Source: JAWLHA01 sp041690535 (GTDB taxonomy: Bacteria > Pseudomonadota > Gammaproteobacteria > Thiohalomonadales > Thiohalomonadaceae). Taken from it: a stretch of 64,000 nt of DNA. The position numbers and the translations under genes are program-made. The notes below the pieces were generated by a model that had not been told where the DNA came from, ran no database searches, and worked only from the letters and a program-made list of their open reading frames with translations. The stretch spans positions 1 through 64,000 of the forward strand of contig JAWLHA010000016.1 in assembly GCA_041690535.1 (NCBI GenBank), written 5' to 3'. This document shows positions 35,201-42,523 of this stretch, piece after piece. Positions within the stretch are counted from its first letter, which is position 1. Each line of letters begins with the position of its first letter.

Positions 35201-35390
35201 CCAACTGCATGGGCTGGCTGCGGAGCTGGTGCACCTGCAGTCCCAGGGAGGGCACGCGAGGGCGGCTGCCCGATTGCCTGAATTGCACCAACTGAAAGAG
35301 GCACTGGTTGCAGAGTTGAGCCACTTGGAACGGCCGGCCACCGGCAAGAGGTCCGTGGCTGAGCCGGCCCTTGAGGGAGAGCCGGATTAG
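32211..35390 (+). CDS. Membrane GGDEF/EAL protein with HAMP, PAS and C-terminal CZB-like domain
   Basis: The 1059-residue inner-membrane c-di-GMP protein has TM1 (about 8-32), a periplasmic region of about 130 residues, TM2 (about 166-188) and HAMP. Two PAS domains follow (about 245-480). GGDEF has intact RLGGDEFVAVL and I-site RKGD. EAL has GVEALIRWQHP, DDFGTGYSS and KIDRTFV. The last ~110 residues carry LHQCRFARWLHSE and a following THRTLETLHAQLHGLAAEL. This Cys/His pattern matches the zinc-binding CZB domain known from DgcZ and chemoreceptors. The ATG overlaps the binding-protein stop (ATGA), so the periplasmic protein probably delivers the signal to this enzyme. Confidence 0.88.
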   Translation: MKHFRSSLITKIALLIVCVEMIAFGVLGAFYIDRFSSAADRQSRSRMQLVGQLISENELQINAISRATLMGELLGADYLRGLVVGGNARVIVSTDAAYLGRAVQEVPEVDPHWFAETAPDLQFIPAENALTCVMRISGAQGSVLYHTVITIDTTAIDAQKRDIAIWGWSASLLFILLSSVGIILLVDRFISRRVEATLEVLGQVERGALDKRIPVASPDEVGQLQRGINSMIDNIARLLTRHRRNEEELSAILESISEGLIAIDLDGRIVRFNGNAQRLLGGRDPVAKYRPLRDYLPELAKDAEPPWAPALAGGKGVDSFRFQLPGPDGQMRTLDMGWGPVRGVDGATSGAVLVLRDTTERQAAEDQLRLAASVFTHAREGIVITDADGAIVNINHAFTEITGYSHGEVIGQNPRLLKSDRQGEEFYRALWRDLVEQGYWMGEIWNRRKSGELYPEMLTISAVRDTRGETQHYVGLFFDITLQKEQQRQLEYMAHYDALTHLPNRVLLADRLQQSMVQAERRNQLIGVVYLDLDGFKAVNDNHGHEIGDRLLVTIAQRVKDALRKGDTIARLGGDEFVAVLIDLADSDAITPLLKRLLVAVAQPVNIGGVVLQVNASLGVTFYPQSEEVDADQLLRQADQAMYQAKLSGKNRYSFFDTEQDRSVRGQHESIENIRRALEASEFVLHYQPQVNMRTGAFVGVEALIRWQHPERGLMPPGAFLPVVEDHPLSVELGEWVLDTALGQLELWHAQGLAITVSVNVGARQLQQPDFIERLRELLAAHPTVQPGDLKLEVLETSALNDIDHVSQVIAACERIGISFALDDFGTGYSSLTYLKRLPANQLKIDRTFVRDMLDDPEDLAILEGVLSLATVFRREVIAEGVESQAQGDMLLQLGCELAQGYGVARPMPADRIGEWAAGWKPYDSWIDRPTAEHDDLPLLFAAVELRAWVRRLEEHLEGKQTVPPPLHQCRFARWLHSEAAANLHTPTHRTLETLHAQLHGLAAELVHLQSQGGHARAAARLPELHQLKEALVAELSHLERPATGKRSVAEPALEGEPD

Positions 35391-35405
35391 CCACCCCTCC
35401 CCGAC

Positions 35406-35432
35406 GCGGGTGGCGGCAACCCGACCACCCGC
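35406..35432. terminator. Hairpin between convergent genes
   Basis: GCGGGTGG and CCACCCGC pair perfectly around an 11-base loop in the short gap between the GGDEF/EAL and lipase genes. Confidence 0.45.
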
Positions 35433-35458
35433 ACCTGCACAGAACCCCCTTCGGGCCC

Positions 35459-37591
35459 TCAGGGGGCAGCCGTCTCGACCACCTTGGGGTCTTCGCTGAT
35501 AGGCAAGCGTGTGCCGCGGCTGCCCAGATAGGTGGCCGTTTGGGTCTGCATCTCCGTGAACACCTGGCCCGAGAGCGGATCGGGGTAGCCGGCAGGGAAC
35601 GGCGAGAGCAGGGACCCATGGTGCCCCGCATTGAACCGGACCCACGCCTTGAGGGCCTCGTCGGCAGCGGTTGTTTCACTGTAGCGGGTAAGCCCCATGA
35701 CCCGCGCCAGCGGATCGGTGCCGGCGGTGGGTGACGGAGTGGTGCCGGGGGGAGCCGCGGCCATCACGTTGTTGGGCATCACCTGATCAGGGGGCGCGCT
35801 GTTGCCGCCCACCACCTCCAACAGCAGCACCCCCCGCCCCTGGGCCGCAGCGGCGGCGTGGTTGAGCGGATCGACCGTGTCGACCACCGTCTGGGCCGCC
35901 ATCAGGAACGCCTCGTACTCTGCGCTCCCCTTGACCACGCCGCTGGCGGCCAGGCCGGCCGCGATTTTGGGTCCGAATTCGGCCGAGCCGTCGAGCAGCT
36001 TGGCGATCCCGCCGCCGGGCATGCCCAGCACCGCGGGCCCCACCTGAGGGGCGAGGGCAAGGAAGGTGGTGCCGACCATCGCCCCCAGGGAGTGACCCAC
36101 GAAGTAGACCTCGCTGGCATCCAGATCGGAGACATTGACGAGGCTGGCGCGCAGGGTCAGCAGATCGGCCACCGCCTGGCGGACGTTGTCGCGGGTGGTC
36201 AGCAGGCTGCGCAGGTTGATGAAGTGGGTGCCGGAGGGGTCGACGACGCCATCCTGGCCCGGCTGGCCGTAGGCGTCCACCACGTCGAGGTCGAAGGTGC
36301 GCTCGGTTTCGCTGAAGGGCGTTTTCTTCGCATGGAGGGCATTTCCCTCATCCGTGATGCCGTGCAGCGGCAGGTCGATGGCGATCCCGGCAAAGCCGGC
36401 AGAGGCCAGGGCATCGGCGATGGCCAGCAGGTTGGTGCGGTTCTGGGTGATGCCGTGCTGGAAGATCACCACCGGCCAGCCGTCCGCCGGCTTCTCCCCC
36501 TTGTTGGGCAGGGTGAGCAGGAGCGGGATGGTCTGAATGCCGCTCTCCTGGGGCAAGGGGTTGTAAGCGGTGAGGAAGCCCCCGTTGGCGCCGCGCCAGA
36601 AGCGGGTCAGCGGTGCATGGGGTTCGTCCTCACTGGGGGCGCTCAAATAGTAGGGGACCTCCAGCGTACCGATGTGGATGTCGGCGAGCCCGGGACTCCC
36701 CGTCAAAACCACATCGGTGGCCATCCCGGTCGGGACAGTGACCAGGGTCTGGGGGGTGACGACCTGCCCGGCCAGTGCCTTGAGGGAGGCGCCGATGGAC
36801 TGGGTGGTAAAGGTCCAGCTGAGGATGATCCCGGCGCGGGGCTGATCGACCACCGCCGCGGCACTATCATCTCCAATCGTGAACTTTTCCACCGCTGTCT
36901 CCGCGGCGAAGGTGAGCTGGCGAAGCTGCTCCATCTGTTGGGCCTGCTCATCGGTCAGGGCGCTGAACTGGCTCGCTCCCTCCTTGACCAGCGGTGCATC
37001 CCCCTTCACCAGCGCATAGTAGAGCTCCGCCCCCAGGGGTGAGCCCTGCCGGGTCTTCAGGCCACCGTTGAGGGTGACCACGTAGCTGGTGGAGCCGGCC
37101 AGGGGCGTCAACGGCGTAATCACCAGGGTTTGGAGATCGAGGGGCGAGAGTCCCGCCACGTAGTCCTGGTTGGGAACGAGTTCCCGGGTCACGCCTGCCA
37201 CCGGGCCGGCGATGCCCGCCAGCTGCACCTCGAACACCCGCACCGTCTGCCCGGCGATCACGGAGTCCGGGTCCAGGGCGGTGGAGGTCTGCGCGGTGAT
37301 GGGAGCCAGGGTGGAGAAGCCGTCCAGGACGTTCAACGCCACCTGTGGGTTTGCGTAGTTGTCGTCGCCGCTCACCGGAATGTTCAGCGTGCCATCTTCG
37401 CTGCCGCTGAACAGCAGGTTGTTGGGAAAGGGGATGACGCCCGCGACCGGATTGAAGCGGGCGTAGGCGGTCTTGTCGTCGACGCTCGCCTGGGACGGCA
37501 GCTTGTCGTTTTCACTTTCGCAGCCGGTCAGGGTCAGTGCCCCGGCGAAACTGCCGAGGCACACGAGGAGGGAGCAGATGTTTTTTCTCAT
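35459..37591 (-). CDS. Pla-1/Cef-family extracellular lipase, lipoprotein (VolA-like)
   Basis: This 710-residue lipoprotein has the signal peptide MRKNICSLLVCLGSFAGALT and lipobox LTGC. The N-terminal half resembles the conserved region of Pla-1/Cef lipases (FNPVAGVIPFPNNLLFSGSEDGTLNIP). The C-terminal alpha/beta hydrolase has the nucleophile elbow VGHSLGAMVG. A likely catalytic His lies in AGHHGSLLSPFPAGYPDP. The gene follows fadL by 50 bases. In Vibrio, the surface lipoprotein VolA cleaves lysophosphatidylcholine and a neighbouring FadL imports the fatty acid; this pair has the same logic. The start is the ATG at 37591, which gives a proper signal peptide. Confidence 0.85.
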   Translation of the reverse strand: MRKNICSLLVCLGSFAGALTLTGCESENDKLPSQASVDDKTAYARFNPVAGVIPFPNNLLFSGSEDGTLNIPVSGDDNYANPQVALNVLDGFSTLAPITAQTSTALDPDSVIAGQTVRVFEVQLAGIAGPVAGVTRELVPNQDYVAGLSPLDLQTLVITPLTPLAGSTSYVVTLNGGLKTRQGSPLGAELYYALVKGDAPLVKEGASQFSALTDEQAQQMEQLRQLTFAAETAVEKFTIGDDSAAAVVDQPRAGIILSWTFTTQSIGASLKALAGQVVTPQTLVTVPTGMATDVVLTGSPGLADIHIGTLEVPYYLSAPSEDEPHAPLTRFWRGANGGFLTAYNPLPQESGIQTIPLLLTLPNKGEKPADGWPVVIFQHGITQNRTNLLAIADALASAGFAGIAIDLPLHGITDEGNALHAKKTPFSETERTFDLDVVDAYGQPGQDGVVDPSGTHFINLRSLLTTRDNVRQAVADLLTLRASLVNVSDLDASEVYFVGHSLGAMVGTTFLALAPQVGPAVLGMPGGGIAKLLDGSAEFGPKIAAGLAASGVVKGSAEYEAFLMAAQTVVDTVDPLNHAAAAAQGRGVLLLEVVGGNSAPPDQVMPNNVMAAAPPGTTPSPTAGTDPLARVMGLTRYSETTAADEALKAWVRFNAGHHGSLLSPFPAGYPDPLSGQVFTEMQTQTATYLGSRGTRLPISEDPKVVETAAP

Positions 37592-37641
37592 GGTTCGGTT
37601 CCTTCGAGTGGCACTGCCGTGCCGCACAGGGCTACGCAAGG

Positions 37642-38997
37642 TCAGAATTTGCCGCTCAGCTGCAGGCTGATAATGTCCACGGAGGCGTTGTAGCTGCCGG
37701 TCAGCGTGTGCTTCAGCGTGCCCTCGGTGGTGTTGTTGATCCCCTGCTCGGGAACGAACAGGTGGGCGTAGCCGAAGTCCACCACAGTGGAGGGGGTGAG
37801 GTGGTAGCCTAAGCCGAGGGCCAGCCAGGTACGCTGGCCGTCCGGGATCCGCGCGGTGCGGTGCTCGTCATCGGGCACCGGGCCCTGGTCATAGGCCAAC
37901 CCCGCCCGCAGGGTGAGGGTATCGCTGTAGCGGTAATCGCCGCCGAGGGCGATGCGCCAGGTGTCGTTCCAGTTTTCCGTGGTGACCGAATCCGGCTGCG
38001 CCGAGTCGGGGTACTGGATACGCAGTTCCTCGAAGCGCGACCACTTGGTGAGGGAGACGTCGGCCATGACGTTCAGACGGTCGCTGACCCGGTGATGGGC
38101 ACTGACGGAGTACGTGTCCGGCAGGCTGACACTGGCTTGGGCCGCCTGGTCGGTGAACAGACCGCTTGTGGTCATGAACGAGGCCGCGGCGGGGACCGTG
38201 AAGTCGGCCTCCCCGGTGATGTCGTGGCGCACGCTGGAGCGGTAGGCCACCCCCAACCGGGTATCCGGCGAGAGCGCATAAAGCAGCCCGGCATTCCAGC
38301 CGTAACCCCAGTTGTCGCCCGTGATCTCGGCGAAGCCATCCGCCGATTGGGGGGAGAGGCCGGCGGCACCGCAGGTGCCGGGCGGGAGCGTGTTGTTCAT
38401 CTCCTGGAGCGTGCACAAGGTGCCGAAATCGACGGCACTGCTCAGCGTCACCTCCAGGTACTGGGCGTTAAGACCGAAGCCAAGGGAGAGGCGCTCGCTG
38501 GCGCGGAAGGCCAGGGACGGATTGATATTGACGGTGGCGACATTGGACTCGATGGCGTGATAGCGGCCGATCCACTCCGGGCTGTATTCGGTGCTCATGC
38601 CAAAAGGCACACTCACCCCCAGACCAAACTTCCACCCGTCGCTCAGGTTGGTGACCCAATAGGCGTTGGGCACCACCGCGCTCTGGCCGCCATCCTCCTC
38701 CGGACCGGTCAAGGGGGTGCCGAGCATGGCGGTGGAACCGCGGTTCTGGAAATCGGCCCTGGGGGCGATATGGTGCGCGGCGATGGCGTAGTGCCCGCCT
38801 TCGAGCTGCGTCATCCCGGCGGGATTGAAGAAGATTGTGGAGGCGTCCTGGGCCGACGATGCAGCTCCGGCAAAGGCGGTCCCCATCCCGGAAGCGGACT
38901 GCTCGACCAGCGCGAAGCCGGCGGCGTGGGTTTCGGAAGTGATGGCGGCGGTCACCATGGCCAGCAGGGGCCATGTCGCCCTGAAGCGTGCATGCAT
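37642..38997 (-). CDS. fadL: FadL-type outer-membrane long-chain fatty acid transporter
   Basis: The 451-residue outer-membrane beta-barrel has a signal peptide ending at THAAG. The FadL N-terminal hatch motif is clear (FALVEQSASGMGTAFAGAAS, then DASTIFFNPAGMT). The mature N-terminus, NPAG motif and length fit the FadL/TodX family. The C-terminus ends in Phe as barrels usually do. AAGGGAA precedes the ATG. It heads an operon with the lipase, suggesting uptake of fatty acids released from exogenous phospholipids. Confidence 0.93.
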   Translation of the reverse strand: MHARFRATWPLLAMVTAAITSETHAAGFALVEQSASGMGTAFAGAASSAQDASTIFFNPAGMTQLEGGHYAIAAHHIAPRADFQNRGSTAMLGTPLTGPEEDGGQSAVVPNAYWVTNLSDGWKFGLGVSVPFGMSTEYSPEWIGRYHAIESNVATVNINPSLAFRASERLSLGFGLNAQYLEVTLSSAVDFGTLCTLQEMNNTLPPGTCGAAGLSPQSADGFAEITGDNWGYGWNAGLLYALSPDTRLGVAYRSSVRHDITGEADFTVPAAASFMTTSGLFTDQAAQASVSLPDTYSVSAHHRVSDRLNVMADVSLTKWSRFEELRIQYPDSAQPDSVTTENWNDTWRIALGGDYRYSDTLTLRAGLAYDQGPVPDDEHRTARIPDGQRTWLALGLGYHLTPSTVVDFGYAHLFVPEQGINNTTEGTLKHTLTGSYNASVDIISLQLSGKF

Positions 38998-39193
38998 GCG
39001 TGGTTCCCTTTTGTTATTGTCTCGGAGGGACGCGCGAGCCGATTCGCCAGGCGCCGGCCCCGGGTAACCAGGCTTCGGCGCACAATCCTCCGTCGTTAGT
39101 CTGAAGCGAGCGCCACGGCTGAGTCCACCGAAGCCAATCTCCCCAAAAAGCGGCGGTATTTATACTGTCTGGGGCGCCGTGCTGCAATAGCGG

Positions 39194-39245
39194 CGGGGCG
39201 AACGCATGCTCACGTCACGGCCGTGCTGTCAGTGCGTTCGCCCTG
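39194..39245. repeat. Family 1 MITE, 52-bp terminal-only form
   Basis: GGGGCGAACGCATGCTCACG through GCGTTCGCCCTGG is a joined pair of Family 1 ends with mutated first bases. It lies in the 274-base gap upstream of fadL and downstream of the hybrid kinase. Confidence 0.7.
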
Positions 39246-39271
39246 GACAGTAGCGGGAAAACTCCTTCGGA

Positions 39272-41176
39272 TCACCACAGCTCCAGCGCCTCGAGCACCG
39301 GGGGAAGCTGCCGCGCGAGGTCGCGGTGGAGTGACACCGCCGCGGCCGCATCCCCCTCCAGGGCGGCTTGCTCCATCTGCCGCGCCAGCTGCTCGATGCC
39401 CCGGACCCCCAGCAGGCCGGAGGAGCCGGCCAGTTTGTGGGCCTGGGCGGCGACCTCGGCCAGATCCCCGCGCGCAATGGCGTTTCCGAGGGCCTCCACA
39501 GACTCCTGACTGTTGGTGCGGTACAGTTCCAGCACCACCGAGAAGGCTTTCTGGCCCACGGCGGCGCGGTGGCGCAGCAGCACCTCGACCTCCACAGGCG
39601 CGTCCCCTCCCGGCGGCCCGGCGGCCTCCCCCCCGGGGTGGATGGGGGTCGGCTCCGCGCGACCGAAGCGCGCCACCAGCTTGGCATTGAGCTCCTCCAT
39701 GCGCAGCGGCTTGCCGACCACCTCTTCCATCCCTGCGGCAAAACAGGCGGATTCGGCCTGGCGCAACAGGCTGGCGGTGAGGGCGAATACGGGGGTCTGC
39801 GCCTTCCCCGGGTCGGGCAGCTGACGCAAGCGGCGGGTCGTCTCGAAGCCATCGAGCCCCGGCATGTGGAGGTCCATCAGCACCAGATCGAACGACGCCC
39901 GCTCCAGGGCCGCCAGCGCCCCCAGCCCGCTCTCGACCACCGTGACCGTGTGCCCCTCATGGCGCAGCAATGCCTCGATGACCATGGCACTCTCCACCAC
40001 ATCCTCCACCAGCAGCATCGACAGCGGCCTGGGGCGCAGCCCCACCGTCCGCGCCCCGGGAGAAGCCGCGTGGGCGGTGCGTAGCGGCAGGGTGAACCAG
40101 AAGGTGCTGCCCTCCCCCGGGGTGCTCTCGACGTCGATTCCGCCCCCCATGGCCTCCACCAGGCGTCTGGCGATCGCCAGACCCAGCCCACTGCCTTCCG
40201 CACGCCCTTGCGGGGAGGCGCCGAGCTGACTGAAGGGTTCGAACAGCCTCGGCAGCGCCTCGGGGGCAATCCCGATCCCGGTGTCGCTGACGCAGACGCA
40301 GAGCCGAACGGTATCGCCGTCCGCCTCGAGGATATCCACGTCCACGGTGATCCCGCCCTGATGGGTGAACTTGATCGCATTGATCACCAGGTTCAAGACC
40401 ACCTGCTGGAGGCGCTGGGGATCACACCAGAGCAGTGGAGGAAGGGGCGGGATGTTGCAGACCAGTCCGATCCCCTTCGCCGAGGCGGTAGCCGCCAGCA
40501 GCCCCACCGCCTCACGTACCCTCTCGCCCACGGCGATCGGCTGGGGCTCCAGCGGGAGCTGGCCCGCCTCGATGCGGGAGAGGTCCAGCATGTCATTGGC
40601 GATGCCCAGCAGCAGCTCTCCCGAGCTTCTCAGCCGCTCCAGCATCTGCCGGTGCGAAGGGGTCAGGGCTGCGTTGGTGAGCAATTCGGCAGTGCCGAGC
40701 ATGGCCGTGAGCGGCGTGCGCAACTCATGCGAAATCGTGGCGAGAAACTCGTCTTTGGCCCGACCGGCCTGCTCCGCCCGTCTCCGGTCGGCGATCTTGC
40801 CGGCCATGTTGCGCACGACGGCCACCATCTCCCCCAGCTCGACCGGCTTGACGAGGTACGCATCGGCCCCGGCGTTCAATCCGGTGATGCGGTCATCCAG
40901 TTTCCCGCGCGCGGTTGCCATGACGACGCCCTTCTCCTTCACCCCGTCCAGCTCGGTGATCCAGGCGATACCATCGCGGTCGGGAAGCCCGAGATCGAGA
41001 ATGATGATGTCGACCTCATGCCCCGCCATCCAGGCATCCGCCGCCGCAGTACTTCCCACACCAGCAGCGGCAAATCCCTCCAGCTGGAGGAATGAGACCA
41101 TGGCATCGCGCAGGTCGGGCTCGTCCTCGACCACCAGGATGCTCGCGCAGGGGGGCGGGCTCGCGGATACCATCAT
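39272..41176 (-). CDS. Hybrid histidine kinase REC-HisKA-HATPase-REC-Hpt (soluble)
   Basis: The 634-residue protein has no TM helices. The N-terminal receiver has the acceptor Asp in IIILDLGLPDRDG and Lys in YLVKPVEL. HisKA has ATISHELRTPLTAM. HATPase has NLVINAIKF, DTGIGIAPE and GSGLGLAIARR. A second receiver (SFDLVLMDLHMPGLDG, KPLRMEEL) is followed by a C-terminal Hpt domain with AAQAHKLAGSSGLLG. All relay residues are intact, so a four-step phosphorelay could run inside one polypeptide, with the N-terminal receiver as input or output. The Met pair at 41176/41173 follows GGGAG. An apparent upstream extension is not supported. Confidence 0.9.
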   Translation of the reverse strand: MMVSASPPPCASILVVEDEPDLRDAMVSFLQLEGFAAAGVGSTAAADAWMAGHEVDIIILDLGLPDRDGIAWITELDGVKEKGVVMATARGKLDDRITGLNAGADAYLVKPVELGEMVAVVRNMAGKIADRRRAEQAGRAKDEFLATISHELRTPLTAMLGTAELLTNAALTPSHRQMLERLRSSGELLLGIANDMLDLSRIEAGQLPLEPQPIAVGERVREAVGLLAATASAKGIGLVCNIPPLPPLLWCDPQRLQQVVLNLVINAIKFTHQGGITVDVDILEADGDTVRLCVCVSDTGIGIAPEALPRLFEPFSQLGASPQGRAEGSGLGLAIARRLVEAMGGGIDVESTPGEGSTFWFTLPLRTAHAASPGARTVGLRPRPLSMLLVEDVVESAMVIEALLRHEGHTVTVVESGLGALAALERASFDLVLMDLHMPGLDGFETTRRLRQLPDPGKAQTPVFALTASLLRQAESACFAAGMEEVVGKPLRMEELNAKLVARFGRAEPTPIHPGGEAAGPPGGDAPVEVEVLLRHRAAVGQKAFSVVLELYRTNSQESVEALGNAIARGDLAEVAAQAHKLAGSSGLLGVRGIEQLARQMEQAALEGDAAAAVSLHRDLARQLPPVLEALELW

Positions 41177-41395
41177 GGGACTCCCAGGCAGCGGGCGTGG
41201 AGCATGGAGGCTTGACGATTCATCTGGTGTGTTGGAACCCTGCCCAAGTCTCGTTGGTCTTCTCCAGGTCACCTGCAGGCGCGCTACTTCGCCGCATGCC
41301 TGCCCTCGGTACTGGCTAGTGGAGACCAATCTTACCCGATCGCGGCTCATCAGGCGTATTTGGGGGGAACCGCCAATCCTCCCCCCAACATCCCT

Positions 41396-41480
41396 GTAGC
41401 CCGGATGCAGCACAGCGGCATCAGGGGGTACCGGCGCCGCCAACACGCCCCCGGAACCCGCTTCGCTTCATCGGGGCTAC
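41396..41480. repeat. Inverted repeat of the GTAGCCCGGATG type
   Basis: GTAGCCCGGATG (41396-41407) pairs with CATCGGGGCTAC (41469-41480) with one mismatch. This end sequence is a common dispersed repeat in proteobacteria. It lies in the 536-base gap 41177-41712, which holds no gene that I can support. Confidence 0.55.
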
Positions 41481-41712
41481 ATCCATCCGTTGTGTAGCGC
41501 CCCCGCGCTCCCCAGGGCTTGGGTGGACCCAAGCGTCTTCTGACCTCTCTACCTCGTGCGAACCCCCGGCACACACGCAGGGTCTAAGCAGCGAGTCCGC
41601 AATGTGCCGCACGTGAGCCGAAGGTGCCAATGGCCAAGTCGTTCCCGAGGACATTGCGGTCCATCCGCAACACACGATGTGTGCCCTACTTTGGCAACGA
41701 GGAACAGGTGAC

Positions 41713-42477
41713 ATGACAATGCGGTTGAAAACGATGGTGGGGCTGGTGGCACTGGTCCCGACGCTGTGGCTCGCCACTGCGCACGCAACAGAGGTCAAGG
41801 TGGGCGCCGGCGCGGCGCCCACCGAAAACGTCCTGAAGCCGGTCAAGGAGGCCTTCGAGGCATCCAGCGGAATGCGGCTCCACATCATCTCCTCCGGTCC
41901 GAAGATCGCCCTGCAGGACCTGCAAAAGGGCAGCGTCGATGCCGCCGCGGCCGGCCTCACCTTCGATGACTGGATGGCCCTGATGAAGAAGGAGGGGGCC
42001 GAAGTGAAGGACCCGGCATCGCTCCAGCAGGTGACCATCGGCAAGGACACCATTGTCGTGCTGGTGCACAAGGACAACCCGGTCGCCACCCTCTCCAAGG
42101 AGCAGCTGAAGGGCATCTTCACCGGGAAGATCGTCAACTGGAAGGAAGTCGACGGCAAGGACCTGCCCATCCTCGTGGTCTGGGGCAAGCTCATTCCGGG
42201 CACCAATACCCTGTTCACCCGTCACATCCTCGACGGCAGCGCTCCCACCCCCGAGGTACTGGAGGCCACCACCGCCGCGGATGTGCGCCAGAACGTCGCC
42301 GCCAATCCGGAGGCGGTCGGCATCGGGCCGCTGGCGGTGGTGGACGCCACGGTGAAGGCGCCCAAGATCCCGGAGGTCTCCCGGCCCATCACCCTTCTGA
42401 CCCAGGGCGCCCCCGCGCCCCACGTGCAGAAGCTCCTCGACTTCATCAAGGGCGAGGGCCAGCAGTACCTCAAATAG
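41713..42477 (+). CDS. PstS-like periplasmic substrate-binding protein
   Basis: The 254-residue protein has a signal peptide (MTMRLKTMVGLVALVPTLWLATAHA). The PBP-like fold of the phosphate/molybdate type follows: VKVGAGAAPTENVLKPVKEA, EASSGMRLHIISSGP, then DTIVVLVHKDNPVATLSKEQ and LKGIFTGKIVNWKEV, the last typical of PstS relatives. No ABC permease or ATPase genes adjoin it; a chemoreceptor gene follows after 46 bases. It probably binds an anion and presents it to the receptor. Confidence 0.85.
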   Translation: MTMRLKTMVGLVALVPTLWLATAHATEVKVGAGAAPTENVLKPVKEAFEASSGMRLHIISSGPKIALQDLQKGSVDAAAAGLTFDDWMALMKKEGAEVKDPASLQQVTIGKDTIVVLVHKDNPVATLSKEQLKGIFTGKIVNWKEVDGKDLPILVVWGKLIPGTNTLFTRHILDGSAPTPEVLEATTAADVRQNVAANPEAVGIGPLAVVDATVKAPKIPEVSRPITLLTQGAPAPHVQKLLDFIKGEGQQYLK

Positions 42478-42523
42478 TGACCGCCTCTTCCCTCGTGGGG
42501 CGTCGTGCGCACTGGAGCCGTTC

